A stretch of 64,000 nt of DNA from Ensifer sesbaniae. Lineage in GTDB: Bacteria; Pseudomonadota; Alphaproteobacteria; Rhizobiales; Rhizobiaceae. The notes under the pieces are model-generated. The model had not been told where the DNA came from, did not search any database, and saw only the letters and a list, made by a program, of their open reading frames with translations. The stretch is from NCBI RefSeq assembly GCF_013283665.1, contig NZ_JABEKU010000002.1, forward strand, positions 308,863 to 372,862. The letters run 5' to 3'. Both the position numbers and the translations under genes were made by a program. Shown piece after piece: positions 8,390 to 16,673 of the stretch; the first letter of the stretch is position 1; each line of letters opens with the position of its first letter.

Positions 8390-9334
8390 CTATCCACCGG
8401 CGCGGAGCCCGGAGAGAAGGTTGATGACGCGAATGACGATGGGGACGAGTACGATGATGAGACTGACGGGAAAGAGGAAGGCGCCGAGCGGTAACAGCAT
8501 CTTGATCGGCAGGGCATTGGCCTTCTCTTCTGCCCGCACGATCCTGAGGTCACGCATTTCCTTGCTGTAGACACGCAACGCCTGGGTAACGCTCGTTCCA
8601 AGCTCCTCCGATTGGCGGAAGAGCACGGCGAGCGCGCGCGCCTCGTCAATCCGCAAACGCGTCGCGAGATTCGCCAGAGCTTCGCGCAAGCGTCGGCCGC
8701 CGCGGACCTCCAGCATCATGATTGAAAGGTGCAGACCAAAATCCTGCCGCTTCTGGACGAACTCCCGCGCGACGCGGTTCGCTGCCGCCTCCAGGCTCAT
8801 GCCTGCGTCCAGACAGACGATCAACATGTCCATGAAGTCGGGGAACATCCGCCGGTATTCCCGCTCCTTGGCGTCACCGCGCCGGTCGATGTAGATGTTC
8901 ACCAGCACGAAGGCGGCGCCGGTCGCGATCATCGCGATCAGCAGAATTGCCGGCCTGGACATCTGTGGGAGGAAGCGGTCTAAGGACCAGGCCGCAGCGA
9001 CCATGACCGCGCCGCAAACAACCGCGCGCACGACCTGAAACACGGTGACGGCGTTTGCGCCGAAATATCCGGCTCGGATCAGCCGGTTCTGGGTGGAGTT
9101 GGCATTCTGATCCCGCCGCGTGATTTCGAAGTAGCGGCGGATCAGTCGGTTCTCCGCCTCGCCGAGATCAACAAGCGTACCGTCGCCGAGTTGAAGATCG
9201 TCGGCGCTTGGCTTTGCGGTCGTCTCCGACAACCGGACACCAACCTCGCGTCTGCGAAACATCAGCTCCGACGTAACGGCGGAAAAAATCAGAACCGCGA
9301 AAAAGACGACGATGTAAATTCCGTACTCGCCCAT
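8390..9334 (-). CDS. tadC: TadC, inner-membrane platform protein of the Tad pilus
   Basis: 314 residues from the ATG at 9334, which follows GAGGTCGCC. A first membrane segment (YGIYIVVFFAVLIFSAV) is followed by a soluble stretch, more membrane segments and the type II secretion F-type domain (DFMDMLIVCLDAGMSLEAA, ALAVLFRQSEELGTSVTQAL), ending in a hydrophobic hairpin (MLLPLGAFLFPVSLIIVLVP). TadC pairs with TadB as the platform on which the CpaF ATPase works. It starts seven bases after tadB. An upstream extension in the same frame exists but overlaps tadB and has no membrane-protein character. Confidence 0.92.
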   Translation of the reverse strand: MGEYGIYIVVFFAVLIFSAVTSELMFRRREVGVRLSETTAKPSADDLQLGDGTLVDLGEAENRLIRRYFEITRRDQNANSTQNRLIRAGYFGANAVTVFQVVRAVVCGAVMVAAAWSLDRFLPQMSRPAILLIAMIATGAAFVLVNIYIDRRGDAKEREYRRMFPDFMDMLIVCLDAGMSLEAAANRVAREFVQKRQDFGLHLSIMMLEVRGGRRLREALANLATRLRIDEARALAVLFRQSEELGTSVTQALRVYSKEMRDLRIVRAEEKANALPIKMLLPLGAFLFPVSLIIVLVPIVIRVINLLSGLRAGG

Positions 9335-9341
9335 GGCGACC

Positions 9342-10295
9342 TCAGTATTCGAAATTGACCATCTTGTAGAGAATGATATTGCCGACTGCCATGATCGAGA
9401 TGAGCACGATGACAATGGTCGCGCCGTGACCGCTCGCCCAGACCGTGTCGAAGTAAGTCGGCGAAAGCGCTTTGATCATCGCGTAGAGAAGAAACGGATA
9501 GACCGACATGAAAATCGCGGTGATACGCCCTTCCGACGAAATCGCTTTGACCTTGGCTTTCAGCATCGTGCGATCACGCAGGGTCTTCGAGAGATTTTGA
9601 AGGATTTCGACCAGGTTCCCCCCCGTGCCCGCCTGCACGCTCAACGCAATTGCCAGCAGGTTCAGGTCTTCCGCCCCGACACGGTGACTGAGATTGACGA
9701 GGGCATCGTCCAAGGTGGTGCCATAAGTCAACTCATCCGAGAGAAGACCAAATTCCGTTCCGACCGGATCGGGCATTTCACGCGCGACAAGAGAAATTGC
9801 GGCCGGTAGCGGATGTCCTGCAGAAAGGCTGCGATTGGCAACGTCGAGCGCCTCCGGAAGCTTGAGGATAAACTTGCGAATCCGGTTGGCCCGAATGCGC
9901 CAGACGGCGATGATGGGGACGAGCAGGCAGGTGAGCACGAAGACGGGAATCCGGACCAGGATGCTCGGAATGAGGAATTGAGCGGCCAACCAGACCAATA
10001 CCGCGCCGACGATTCCGTAGAGCGCAAAACGCCGCGCGTCGAACTTGATACCAGACTGAGCATAGAATTGCCGGGCACGCTGAATCAGCGGCGTGGATCG
10101 CCAATCTTCGTCGGCGCCGCGCTCCTTCAGCATCGCGCGGTAGGTTTTGAGGCGGTCCTCGCTCGCATCGAGCAGGCTTAGCCGATGATTGACGGCGCGT
10201 TGCCGCTCGGACTTCCGGAAGTAGCTGCGCAGCAGCGCCTCGACGGAAACCAGTGCAGCGACGAAGACCGCAGCGTAGAGGAGCAGCAAGGTCAT
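9342..10295 (-). CDS. tadB: TadB, inner-membrane platform protein of the Tad pilus
   Basis: 317 residues. It starts with a membrane helix ([17 protein letters not shown]), has a second pair of helices around residues 90-130, and carries the T2SSF domain (LPEALDVANRSLSAGHPLPA, ALSVQAGTGGNLVEILQNLS) that marks TadB. The ATG overlaps the cpaF stop by four bases, so translation is coupled. TadB and TadC together form the inner-membrane assembly platform for Flp pili. Confidence 0.93.
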   Translation of the reverse strand: MTLLLLYAAVFVAALVSVEALLRSYFRKSERQRAVNHRLSLLDASEDRLKTYRAMLKERGADEDWRSTPLIQRARQFYAQSGIKFDARRFALYGIVGAVLVWLAAQFLIPSILVRIPVFVLTCLLVPIIAVWRIRANRIRKFILKLPEALDVANRSLSAGHPLPAAISLVAREMPDPVGTEFGLLSDELTYGTTLDDALVNLSHRVGAEDLNLLAIALSVQAGTGGNLVEILQNLSKTLRDRTMLKAKVKAISSEGRITAIFMSVYPFLLYAMIKALSPTYFDTVWASGHGATIVIVLISIMAVGNIILYKMVNFEY

Positions 10296-11740
10296 GGTTC
10301 AATCGCCCCCGTTTGCAATGGTTTCCCCGGATCGAAGATCGCCGCGGGGATCACGATCCCAAGCTCCGCGAACTCCTCGACGAAGCGGGGTCGAAGACCG
10401 GTCGCCCGAAATTCGCCGTGGATGCGGCCGTTATCGTCGGTAGCCGTTCGCCTGAACCGCATGATTTCCTGCATCTGCACGACTTCGCCCTCCATGCCGG
10501 TGATCTCGGAAATCGACACCACTTTGCGGCTGCCGTCGCTCAGGCGCTGGACCTGAACAATGATGGTGATCGCCGAGGCGATCTGCGAGCGGATGCTGAG
10601 CTGTGACATGGGCATGCCCGCCATGCCGACCATCTGCTCCAGTCGGCCGACTGCGTCGCGCGGTGTGTTGGCGTGAATGGTCGTCATCGAGCCTTCGTGG
10701 CCCGTGTTCATCGCCTGCAGCATGTCGAAGGCCTCTTCGCCGCGCACTTCGCCGACGATGATGCGATCGGGCCGCATGCGCAGGGCATTCTTGAGGAGCT
10801 CACGCTGACGCACTTCGTTACGGCCATCGAGCGTCGGCGGTCTCGTCTCCAGCCGTCCGACATGCGGTTGCTGCAGCTGCAGTTCGGCCGCGTCTTCGAT
10901 GGTGATCAGGCGCTCCTTGGCCGAGATCTGTGACGACAAGGCGTTGAGCAGAGTCGTCTTGCCCGAGCCGGTGCCGCCGGAGACGACCATCGACACCCGG
11001 CCCTTGACGGCAGCGCTCAACAGAATGCGCATCGCGTTCGCCATGGCGCCATTCTCGACCAGGCGCTCCAGCGTCAGCGGCTTGCGCGTGAACTTGCGGA
11101 TCGAGACGAGCGGCCCGTCGACCGAGATCGGCCTGATGGCGACGTTGACGCGTGATCCGTCCTTCAACCGCGCATCGACCAGCGGCGTCGATTCATCGAC
11201 ACGTCGCCCAACCGCGGAGACGATCTTGTTGATCACCCGCAGCAGGTGATCTTCGTCCTTGAAACGCACCGCCGTGCTTTCGAGCTTGCCACGCCTTTCG
11301 ACATAAACGCTGTTGTAACCGTTGATCAGGATATCGGCGATCGAGTCATCGGCAAGCAGCGGCTCGATCGGTCCCAGCCCGAGCATCTCGTCGGTGATAT
11401 CGCGGATCAGGTCGTTGATTTCCTTGGCATTAAGCGGGAAATTGTTGCGCCGGATGTAGTCCTTGACGAGTGGCCTGATCTCGGTGGCGATTTCCTCATC
11501 GTCCATCGTGTCGAGAATGCCGAGGTTGATACGATCGAGAAGATGCCGGTGCAGATTGACCCGCTCCGCAACCATGTCGAGCCCGAGCGATTCCTCCAGG
11601 CTGGCGCTTGCCGCGGCGCCGGCAGCCGCGGGATCGGGCACGACGGCAGCTTCGGCAACCGGCATCTCAGAGGGTTCAGCGGCTTCCTTCAGCTCCCCAT
11701 CCCGCTGCTTGTAGAAACGTCCAATGAACCCGGTTGCCAT
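10292..11740 (-). CDS. cpaF: CpaF/TadA secretion ATPase
   Basis: 482 residues, typical for the VirB11/GspE-like ATPase of Tad systems. The variable N terminus is Ala/Pro-rich. The conserved N-terminal domain includes [20 protein letters not shown], and the ATPase domain has Walker [13 protein letters not shown], the Asp box ([12 protein letters not shown]), Walker B ([18 protein letters not shown]) and the His box ([17 protein letters not shown]). It powers extension, and in some systems retraction, of the Flp pilus. AGGAAG lies just before the ATG. It follows the L,D-transpeptidase by 19 bases and overlaps tadB by four. Confidence 0.96.
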   Translation of the reverse strand: MATGFIGRFYKQRDGELKEAAEPSEMPVAEAAVVPDPAAAGAAASASLEESLGLDMVAERVNLHRHLLDRINLGILDTMDDEEIATEIRPLVKDYIRRNNFPLNAKEINDLIRDITDEMLGLGPIEPLLADDSIADILINGYNSVYVERRGKLESTAVRFKDEDHLLRVINKIVSAVGRRVDESTPLVDARLKDGSRVNVAIRPISVDGPLVSIRKFTRKPLTLERLVENGAMANAMRILLSAAVKGRVSMVVSGGTGSGKTTLLNALSSQISAKERLITIEDAAELQLQQPHVGRLETRPPTLDGRNEVRQRELLKNALRMRPDRIIVGEVRGEEAFDMLQAMNTGHEGSMTTIHANTPRDAVGRLEQMVGMAGMPMSQLSIRSQIASAITIIVQVQRLSDGSRKVVSISEITGMEGEVVQMQEIMRFRRTATDDNGRIHGEFRATGLRPRFVEEFAELGIVIPAAIFDPGKPLQTGAIEP

Positions 11741-11759
11741 TGCTTCCTACCTTCTTCAA

Positions 11760-12371
11760 CTATTTGACGATCACCGTTGCTCCGACCGTCACCCGCTCGT
11801 AGAGATCGATGATGTCGGCATTGCTCATGCGGAAACAGCCTGAGGACGCGAACTGCCCGACGGTGGACTGCTCGTTCGTTCCGTGAATGCGATAAAGCGT
11901 GTCGGCGCTCCCCCGGTAGAGATAGATGCCGCGGGCGCCCAATGGGTTGAACGGACCAGGAGGCACGAGCGCCGGCAGTTCCGGTGCGCGCGCCTTCATC
12001 TCGGCCGGCGGCCGCCAATCGGGCCATTCGGCTTTTCGCCCCACCTTCACCACGCCGCTCCAACGGAAGCCGTCGCGGCCGACGCCGATCCGGTAGCGGA
12101 TCGCGCGATTGGCTGAAATGACCAGATCGAGCGTCCGCTCCTGACTCCCGACCACGATCGTGCCAGTAGGATATTTGTTCTCGATCGTTACGATCGTGCT
12201 CGTTTTCGGACCGAGACTGCGCGGCACCGTCCCGCCTGCCGATGCTCCGGTCGCAGCCGCCGTAAGCGCCAGCGCACTCACGAGCAATACCGCCCGCGTC
12301 GACCGGTCGCGACCGAAGCCGGCGCTGCTTGGCTCCACCGATCCGCTGCTGTCGTGGAGGAGTTCCCTCAT
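11760..12371 (-). CDS. L,D-transpeptidase (YkuD family) inside the tad operon
   Basis: 203 residues. A probable secretory signal (AVLLVSALALTAAATGASA, residues 27-45) is followed by a YkuD catalytic domain with IHGTNE (His163) and SSGCFRM (Cys179, Arg181), the complete catalytic set. Such enzymes crosslink meso-diaminopimelate residues in peptidoglycan or attach proteins to it in the periplasm. Its ATG overlaps the cpaE stop by four bases and cpaF follows after 19, so it is a genuine operon member, not a chance neighbour. A role in opening or reinforcing the cell wall around the pilus channel is plausible but inferred. Confidence 0.9.
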   Translation of the reverse strand: MRELLHDSSGSVEPSSAGFGRDRSTRAVLLVSALALTAAATGASAGGTVPRSLGPKTSTIVTIENKYPTGTIVVGSQERTLDLVISANRAIRYRIGVGRDGFRWSGVVKVGRKAEWPDWRPPAEMKARAPELPALVPPGPFNPLGARGIYLYRGSADTLYRIHGTNEQSTVGQFASSGCFRMSNADIIDLYERVTVGATVIVK

Positions 12372-13510
12372 CTGACGAGAGCTCCGAGCTTGCCGACGGC
12401 ACCGCAGAAGGGCGAGCGCGAATTGACCTCGTTGGGAAGAACGCCGCGGTTCACTGCCTCGCTCAGCGTGTCCCAGTCATAGGGGATGATCTGCGCATGC
12501 GTGTCCTTGAACACCTTGTCCACCTGCTCGCGACGCACCCCGAGGCTGAAGAGCCTGGTATGATACTTGTTGATGACCACCTGGATCGAGTCGGCACTGC
12601 CGCGCTGCCGCACGAGGTCGACGAACAGATCCTTGGCCTGATGAAGCGCCGGGATCGTCATTTCGGTGACAATGGAAACGCTGTTGACCGAGGCCAGCAC
12701 ATCGCTCTTCCAGGGCGTTTCGTAGTAGGGCACATCGATCACCAGATGATCGCTCTCGAAGGCTGCAACATCCAGCATGCGCAGCACCAGCTCGGTCCCT
12801 TTCGCCTCCAACAGCACCGATGGCTGCTTGAACGACAGCAGTGTGAACCCTCCGGCGTGGCGCTTGCGCACGAGATCGATGAATTCGAGATCGACACGCG
12901 CCGGATTGGCGATGACGGCCTTCAAATCGTAGTCGTTGAGAAGGTTGAGGTAGTAGCCGAGCGATCCGGACGAGAAATCCAGATCGAACAGACCGACACG
13001 CGGCGTGACGCCTTTCGTTGGCTGCGCCAACAGATGGGCAAGCGACGAGGAGATGACGCTCGCCCCGGCACCGCCCACCGCAGCAACGACGGCATGAACG
13101 CGGCTCTCATTTCCGCCGACGCCTGGCGCATGAGTCGAGATCATCTCGATCAGAGCACGGCGCTCGAGCGGCTTCTTCAGCCAGTCGTCGCCGTTCAGCC
13201 GAAACAGCGGCCGCATCAATTCATCCGACAGAAGCTCGGAAACGATCACCATCGGAATGTTGCGATGGCTGGCACGAAAGGCAAAAATCTCCGGGCGGCA
13301 GAGCATGTCGCCATTGTCGACGTCGAGCACGATCAGGTTGAACTGCGTCGGATCTATTCTTCCTGCCTCGCCAAGCGCGCTCAGCGCCATGTGGCGCGCT
13401 TCGTAACGCGACAACGACCCGAACGTATCGAGCATGAGACTCGCCGCGGCCGCATCGTCGGAAAGAACGAGGATCTTGGTAGTCGTTGCAAAGTTCATAT
13501 GTGCGGTCAT
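12368..13510 (-). CDS. cpaE: CpaE/TadZ pilus localisation ATPase-like protein
   Basis: 380 residues. The N-terminal ~125 residues form a receiver-like domain (ILVLSDD, NLIVLDVDNGD, PMVIVSE, DDWLKKPLE). The C-terminal part is a MinD/ParA-type P-loop domain (VVAAVGGAGASVISSSLA, VGLFDLDFSSGSLGYYL, HLVIDVPYYE). The lysine expected in the deviant Walker A motif is missing (GGAGAS), as is known for some TadZ proteins, so ATP hydrolysis may be weak or absent. TadZ/CpaE positions the pilus machine at the pole. The ATG at 13510 is used; a second one 12 bases later is possible. Confidence 0.92.
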   Translation of the reverse strand: MTAHMNFATTTKILVLSDDAAAASLMLDTFGSLSRYEARHMALSALGEAGRIDPTQFNLIVLDVDNGDMLCRPEIFAFRASHRNIPMVIVSELLSDELMRPLFRLNGDDWLKKPLERRALIEMISTHAPGVGGNESRVHAVVAAVGGAGASVISSSLAHLLAQPTKGVTPRVGLFDLDFSSGSLGYYLNLLNDYDLKAVIANPARVDLEFIDLVRKRHAGGFTLLSFKQPSVLLEAKGTELVLRMLDVAAFESDHLVIDVPYYETPWKSDVLASVNSVSIVTEMTIPALHQAKDLFVDLVRQRGSADSIQVVINKYHTRLFSLGVRREQVDKVFKDTHAQIIPYDWDTLSEAVNRGVLPNEVNSRSPFCGAVGKLGALVR

Positions 13511-13538
13511 CTCGCACCCCCACGCAATATTGAAGGGC

Positions 13539-14162
13539 TCAGCAGCTTGAACATGTCTCGAGGTCTTCCGTCGTCAGTGTCACCGGATGAGCGGGTACTT
13601 CGATCTGATCCAATCCCAGCAGAGCGCCAAGAAGCGGCAGGTCGAACGTGACATCGCGCACTTCCAGGCGCATGGTCAGCACCGGCCCGTTCGGCCGCCC
13701 CCAGTAACCGAGCCCCGAACGCTGATAGGTCACCACGAGGTTTGCCGGCTGGATGCGCCAGTTGAGATCGCAGATGCCCGGATTCGGGTCTCCCGCCACC
13801 CCGCAGACGCCGTCGCTTCCCATGACAATCCGGGTCAACGTGTCGCTGCAATTGGCAAGGTTCGGGCCGCAAGTGGATGATATCGTCGCGTCGTTCGGGG
13901 TCGCGTCACCGTTGTCCAGCGGATTGACTGCATCGGTCGGGAAAACATCGGCGAAGTCACTGGTCAGAGGATCGGAGACTGCGGCCAGTCGGGCGCCAAG
14001 TTGCAGCGCCTTGACCGTCTGGTTCCATTGCGACATGGCGTAGCCAAACTCGACGAAGGCCGCGAACACCAAAAGGACGAGCGGCAGCGTTATCAACCCT
14101 TCGGTGAGCGTCACGCCGCGCTGGTCCTGCCAGAAGGAAACGGGTGATCGAAGGCTTACCAT
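13539..14162 (-). CDS. TadE-like minor pilin/pseudopilin
   Basis: 207 residues from the ATG at 14162, which overlaps the end of the preceding tadE-like gene by seven bases. The TadE pattern is at the N terminus: RGVTLTEGLITLPLVLLVFA, with the conserved glutamate and a hydrophobic helix like a prepilin. The remainder is a periplasmic domain with several cysteines (CGPNLANC, GVCG, ICDLNW, ETCSSC), suggesting disulfides. TadE/F proteins are pseudopilins processed by the prepilin peptidase. Confidence 0.85.
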   Translation of the reverse strand: MVSLRSPVSFWQDQRGVTLTEGLITLPLVLLVFAAFVEFGYAMSQWNQTVKALQLGARLAAVSDPLTSDFADVFPTDAVNPLDNGDATPNDATISSTCGPNLANCSDTLTRIVMGSDGVCGVAGDPNPGICDLNWRIQPANLVVTYQRSGLGYWGRPNGPVLTMRLEVRDVTFDLPLLGALLGLDQIEVPAHPVTLTTEDLETCSSC

Positions 14163-14635
14163 CCGATGTACCTCTCTTCGTGAGAGGAACTGATGGTGAT
14201 CGCATCGATACCAAGCCACGAAAAGATTGGCGAACTCCGATAGAGATGCGAGGTCTGCACCGTGATTGTGCCATTCGCATCGACGGGAACGATAGTGATA
14301 TCGGTCAGGTTGTCGCCCCAGCCGGGAACACGCAAGGCGGCGCCTGAAGCCTGCGTTCCGTAAAACGCGATCCGCTTCGCCGTTTCCTCCGTACAGGTGG
14401 GGTCATAGCTTCCCGTACCTGCCGGCCGGCAACGCGCCATGTAGCGACCGGCATCTCGCAGGCCAGCATCGATCTGCATCCGCTGCCAGAAAATGTTGCC
14501 GAACTCGAGGATGCCGGCGGCAAACAGGGTGACGAAGGGCACTGCGACCAACGCTTCGGTCAGCACTGCTCCGTCCTCCCCCGACCGGAAGTGATGGAAC
14601 GGGCCGCGGACAAGATTTCGCAGCGCGATGATCAT
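14156..14635 (-). CDS. tadE: TadE-like minor pilin/pseudopilin
   Basis: 159 residues. The TadE-like segment is DGAVLTEALVAVPFVTLFAA (residues ~20-40), a prepilin-like hydrophobic helix with the conserved glutamate. The C-terminal domain has a paired cysteine loop (ARCRPAGTGSYDPTCTEE). Its ATG overlaps the tadG stop by four bases. Together with the next gene it supplies the two pseudopilins normal for Tad systems. I cannot say by eye which of the two is TadE and which TadF. Confidence 0.85.
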   Translation of the reverse strand: MIIALRNLVRGPFHHFRSGEDGAVLTEALVAVPFVTLFAAGILEFGNIFWQRMQIDAGLRDAGRYMARCRPAGTGSYDPTCTEETAKRIAFYGTQASGAALRVPGWGDNLTDITIVPVDANGTITVQTSHLYRSSPIFSWLGIDAITISSSHEERYIGW

Positions 14636-16248
14636 CTGACCAACTCCGCTTCCTCGCGCAGGAACTCGTCGAGCGTGCCTCGGCCCCCCCTGCCGGTGAT
14701 GTCGATCATCTCAAGCGAAAGATAGCGCTCGCTGCTTGCCTTGATCGCCGGCTTCGTCAGAAACATGCGCGCGAAGGCAACCGCCTGCGTGGCCTTATGG
14801 CCGTTCAGATGGCCGACCGACGCCTCGTAGCCGCAGTTGACGATCGCGGAAAAGATCTCGCGGCGATCGCCCTCCTCCACCGTGGGATATGAGCCGGCAT
14901 AGCATCCCTTGCCGGTCGTGGGCGTGCCGACTTCGCCGTTGGGCGAGGCGTCACTGATCCGCGAAGGGTTGGCAAGTTCGTGACGATAGACGTCGTAGGC
15001 GGAGGGTTGGCTGGGCGCGGAGGCGCCGTTGCCCGGATAACTCGAAGGGACGTCCGTGACAGACGGCCTGCTTATCCCGGGGTGTGCGACGTTCCAGTAG
15101 CTTACGTAGTCCCAGTTGTTACTGCCGCTGATCTTGCCGCCACCCATCGCGGTCATGGCCGCGCCGTAACCCAGTGGGACCGCCTTAGCGGGATCCCCCA
15201 CCTGGGTTCCGTCACTACTCATGACTGGGGTATAGGCGCTGCAGCTTTTGTTGCCACCGCCCTTGCCGGAAATCTCTTGCGCAGAACGAACGTTTCTAGC
15301 CGGCCGGTAATTCGGATCGGTTGGGCTCCCGATCGACCCGTAAAAGCCAAACCGCGTGTTGACACCGTCTTCGACCGGACCCGCCTTTGCGCCTGTTTCG
15401 GTATCAAGGTTGTCCTGGGTGTAGCAGGTGCCCGGATTGCCTGTAGCGAGCGCCTCCGCCAACACGTTTGCACCATTGCCCAGGGGTGTCCTGAGAAAAC
15501 CGAAATTGCCCGGCCCGGGATTGGACGAAGACGTACTGTGAAGCTCAATCTGCACGCCATAGAGGTCACCGGCCGCAAACCTGTCGTGCAATTCCTCCGC
15601 CGCCTGTTCGCTTACGGTCGCACTGGTGTTGCCGGCAGGCTCGTAAGGGTTGCAGATGAAAATCGGCGTCACGTCGCACGCGCTGACCCTATAGGCTGCC
15701 ACCGCGTCAGCGGACACATTAATGGTATCGCGATTGAGGCCAACAGGCAGCGGGAAGATGGTCTGCATCGCCTGGTCCTTGGCCCTTACCCATGCATAGC
15801 CGGCCTCGTTCGGGTCTGTGGTTATCATCGCCGCAGTAATCGGGTCGTCATCGTCCCCCGCGAAAGTTCCATCGCCGGGAATGCCCTTTAGGAATTGGAC
15901 CGTTACCGTACTGGCTGCTTCGTTCCCTGCATCGTAGGAGACGGTGATGTACGACCCCATCGACATCCCGGTGCCGCCGTCACCGAAGGCTGCGGTGTTG
16001 GCAAGCTTTTCGATCGCCGCCTCGGCGCGCGTAATCGCATCGTCGCGGCCGTCGAGCTCGCGCGCTCCTGTCAGCGCCATGGCATCGACTGCATTCTGAA
16101 GGTCGGTATGAAGATTGGCGCTGCGGCCGACATCAATCACGAAAAGAGAGACACCAAGCAGCAGCGGCATGGCAATAAGCGTCAACGCGATGACGTAGCC
16201 TCGATGATCATTCCAGAAGCGTTTGATACCCCTGTTCAACATTGGCAT
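14632..16248 (-). CDS. tadG: TadG-like Tad pilus assembly protein
   Basis: 538 residues. The N terminus is the Tad domain (DHRGYVIALTLIAMPLLLGV then VDVGRSANLHTDLQNAVDAM, ALTGARELDG), with one transmembrane helix anchoring a large periplasmic domain rich in Gly, Ser and Asn. The C terminus is charged and helical (GGRGTLDEFLREEAELVR). TadG is an inner-membrane/periplasmic assembly factor of Flp pili. A start six bases later (MLNRGIK) is possible. The gap of 95 bases from the lipoprotein gene upstream is the widest inside the core cluster. Confidence 0.85.
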   Translation of the reverse strand: MPMLNRGIKRFWNDHRGYVIALTLIAMPLLLGVSLFVIDVGRSANLHTDLQNAVDAMALTGARELDGRDDAITRAEAAIEKLANTAAFGDGGTGMSMGSYITVSYDAGNEAASTVTVQFLKGIPGDGTFAGDDDDPITAAMITTDPNEAGYAWVRAKDQAMQTIFPLPVGLNRDTINVSADAVAAYRVSACDVTPIFICNPYEPAGNTSATVSEQAAEELHDRFAAGDLYGVQIELHSTSSSNPGPGNFGFLRTPLGNGANVLAEALATGNPGTCYTQDNLDTETGAKAGPVEDGVNTRFGFYGSIGSPTDPNYRPARNVRSAQEISGKGGGNKSCSAYTPVMSSDGTQVGDPAKAVPLGYGAAMTAMGGGKISGSNNWDYVSYWNVAHPGISRPSVTDVPSSYPGNGASAPSQPSAYDVYRHELANPSRISDASPNGEVGTPTTGKGCYAGSYPTVEEGDRREIFSAIVNCGYEASVGHLNGHKATQAVAFARMFLTKPAIKASSERYLSLEMIDITGRGGRGTLDEFLREEAELVR

Positions 16249-16343
16249 GCCCCTCTGATCGCGGCGGCTTACCGTCGTGACGCGTTGTTTCTATTGCATT
16301 CCTTTCAGGGGCCCTCGCCGCCTACCTGCTGCCAAGATCACGT

Positions 16344-16673
16344 TCACTTTCCAGCGCTGCTATTTCCGTTCGCCCCCATGGGCGGTGTCGCGGTCGGCAG
16401 GATCACCGCAGTCGGCATCGCTGCACTAGCGCTCGGGCCGGAGCCGTTATAGCTCCGCATGACCTTGTTGATCGTCTTGCCGTCCGTGGCGATGTGCGTG
16501 TTCTGCGCCACTCGCGGGAAGGGATCCTGGGTGTGGATCCCTTTATTGGCTTCAACGGCATTGCCGAGCCCAAAGGTGATCGTGTCCCTGTGGTTCAAAT
16601 AGTCGGCGCAGCCGGAAATGAGGCTCGTTGCGGCAAGAGCCAAGAATACGCGCTTACTTCTTCGCAACTGCAA
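16344..16673 (-). CDS. Short lipoprotein in the CpaD position of the tad operon
   Basis: About 109 residues. I choose the TTG at 16673 because a strong site (GGGAGG) lies five bases before it, and because it gives a clean lipoprotein signal: QLRRSKRVFLALAATSLISGC. No ATG in frame does this without starting deep inside cpaC. The mature part begins ADYLNHRDTITFGLGNAVEA, reminiscent of the start of mature CpaD, but the protein is about half the usual CpaD length and ends in a low-complexity Ser/Ala/Pro tail. It overlaps the 3' end of cpaC by 20 bases, so translation is coupled. A shortened secretin pilotin-like partner is likely. Confidence 0.75.
   Translation of the reverse strand: MQLRRSKRVFLALAATSLISGCADYLNHRDTITFGLGNAVEANKGIHTQDPFPRVAQNTHIATDGKTINKVMRSYNGSGPSASAAMPTAVILPTATPPMGANGNSSAGK

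Noticed and set aside
7183-8424. 413-codon plus-strand frame opposite the AAA+ ATPase
   Set aside because: It mirrors a gene with clear Walker motifs and shows no domain or ribosome site of its own.
12329-13651. 440-codon plus-strand frame opposite cpaE
   Set aside because: Antisense shadow; cpaE has receiver-like and ParA-like domains and fits the operon.
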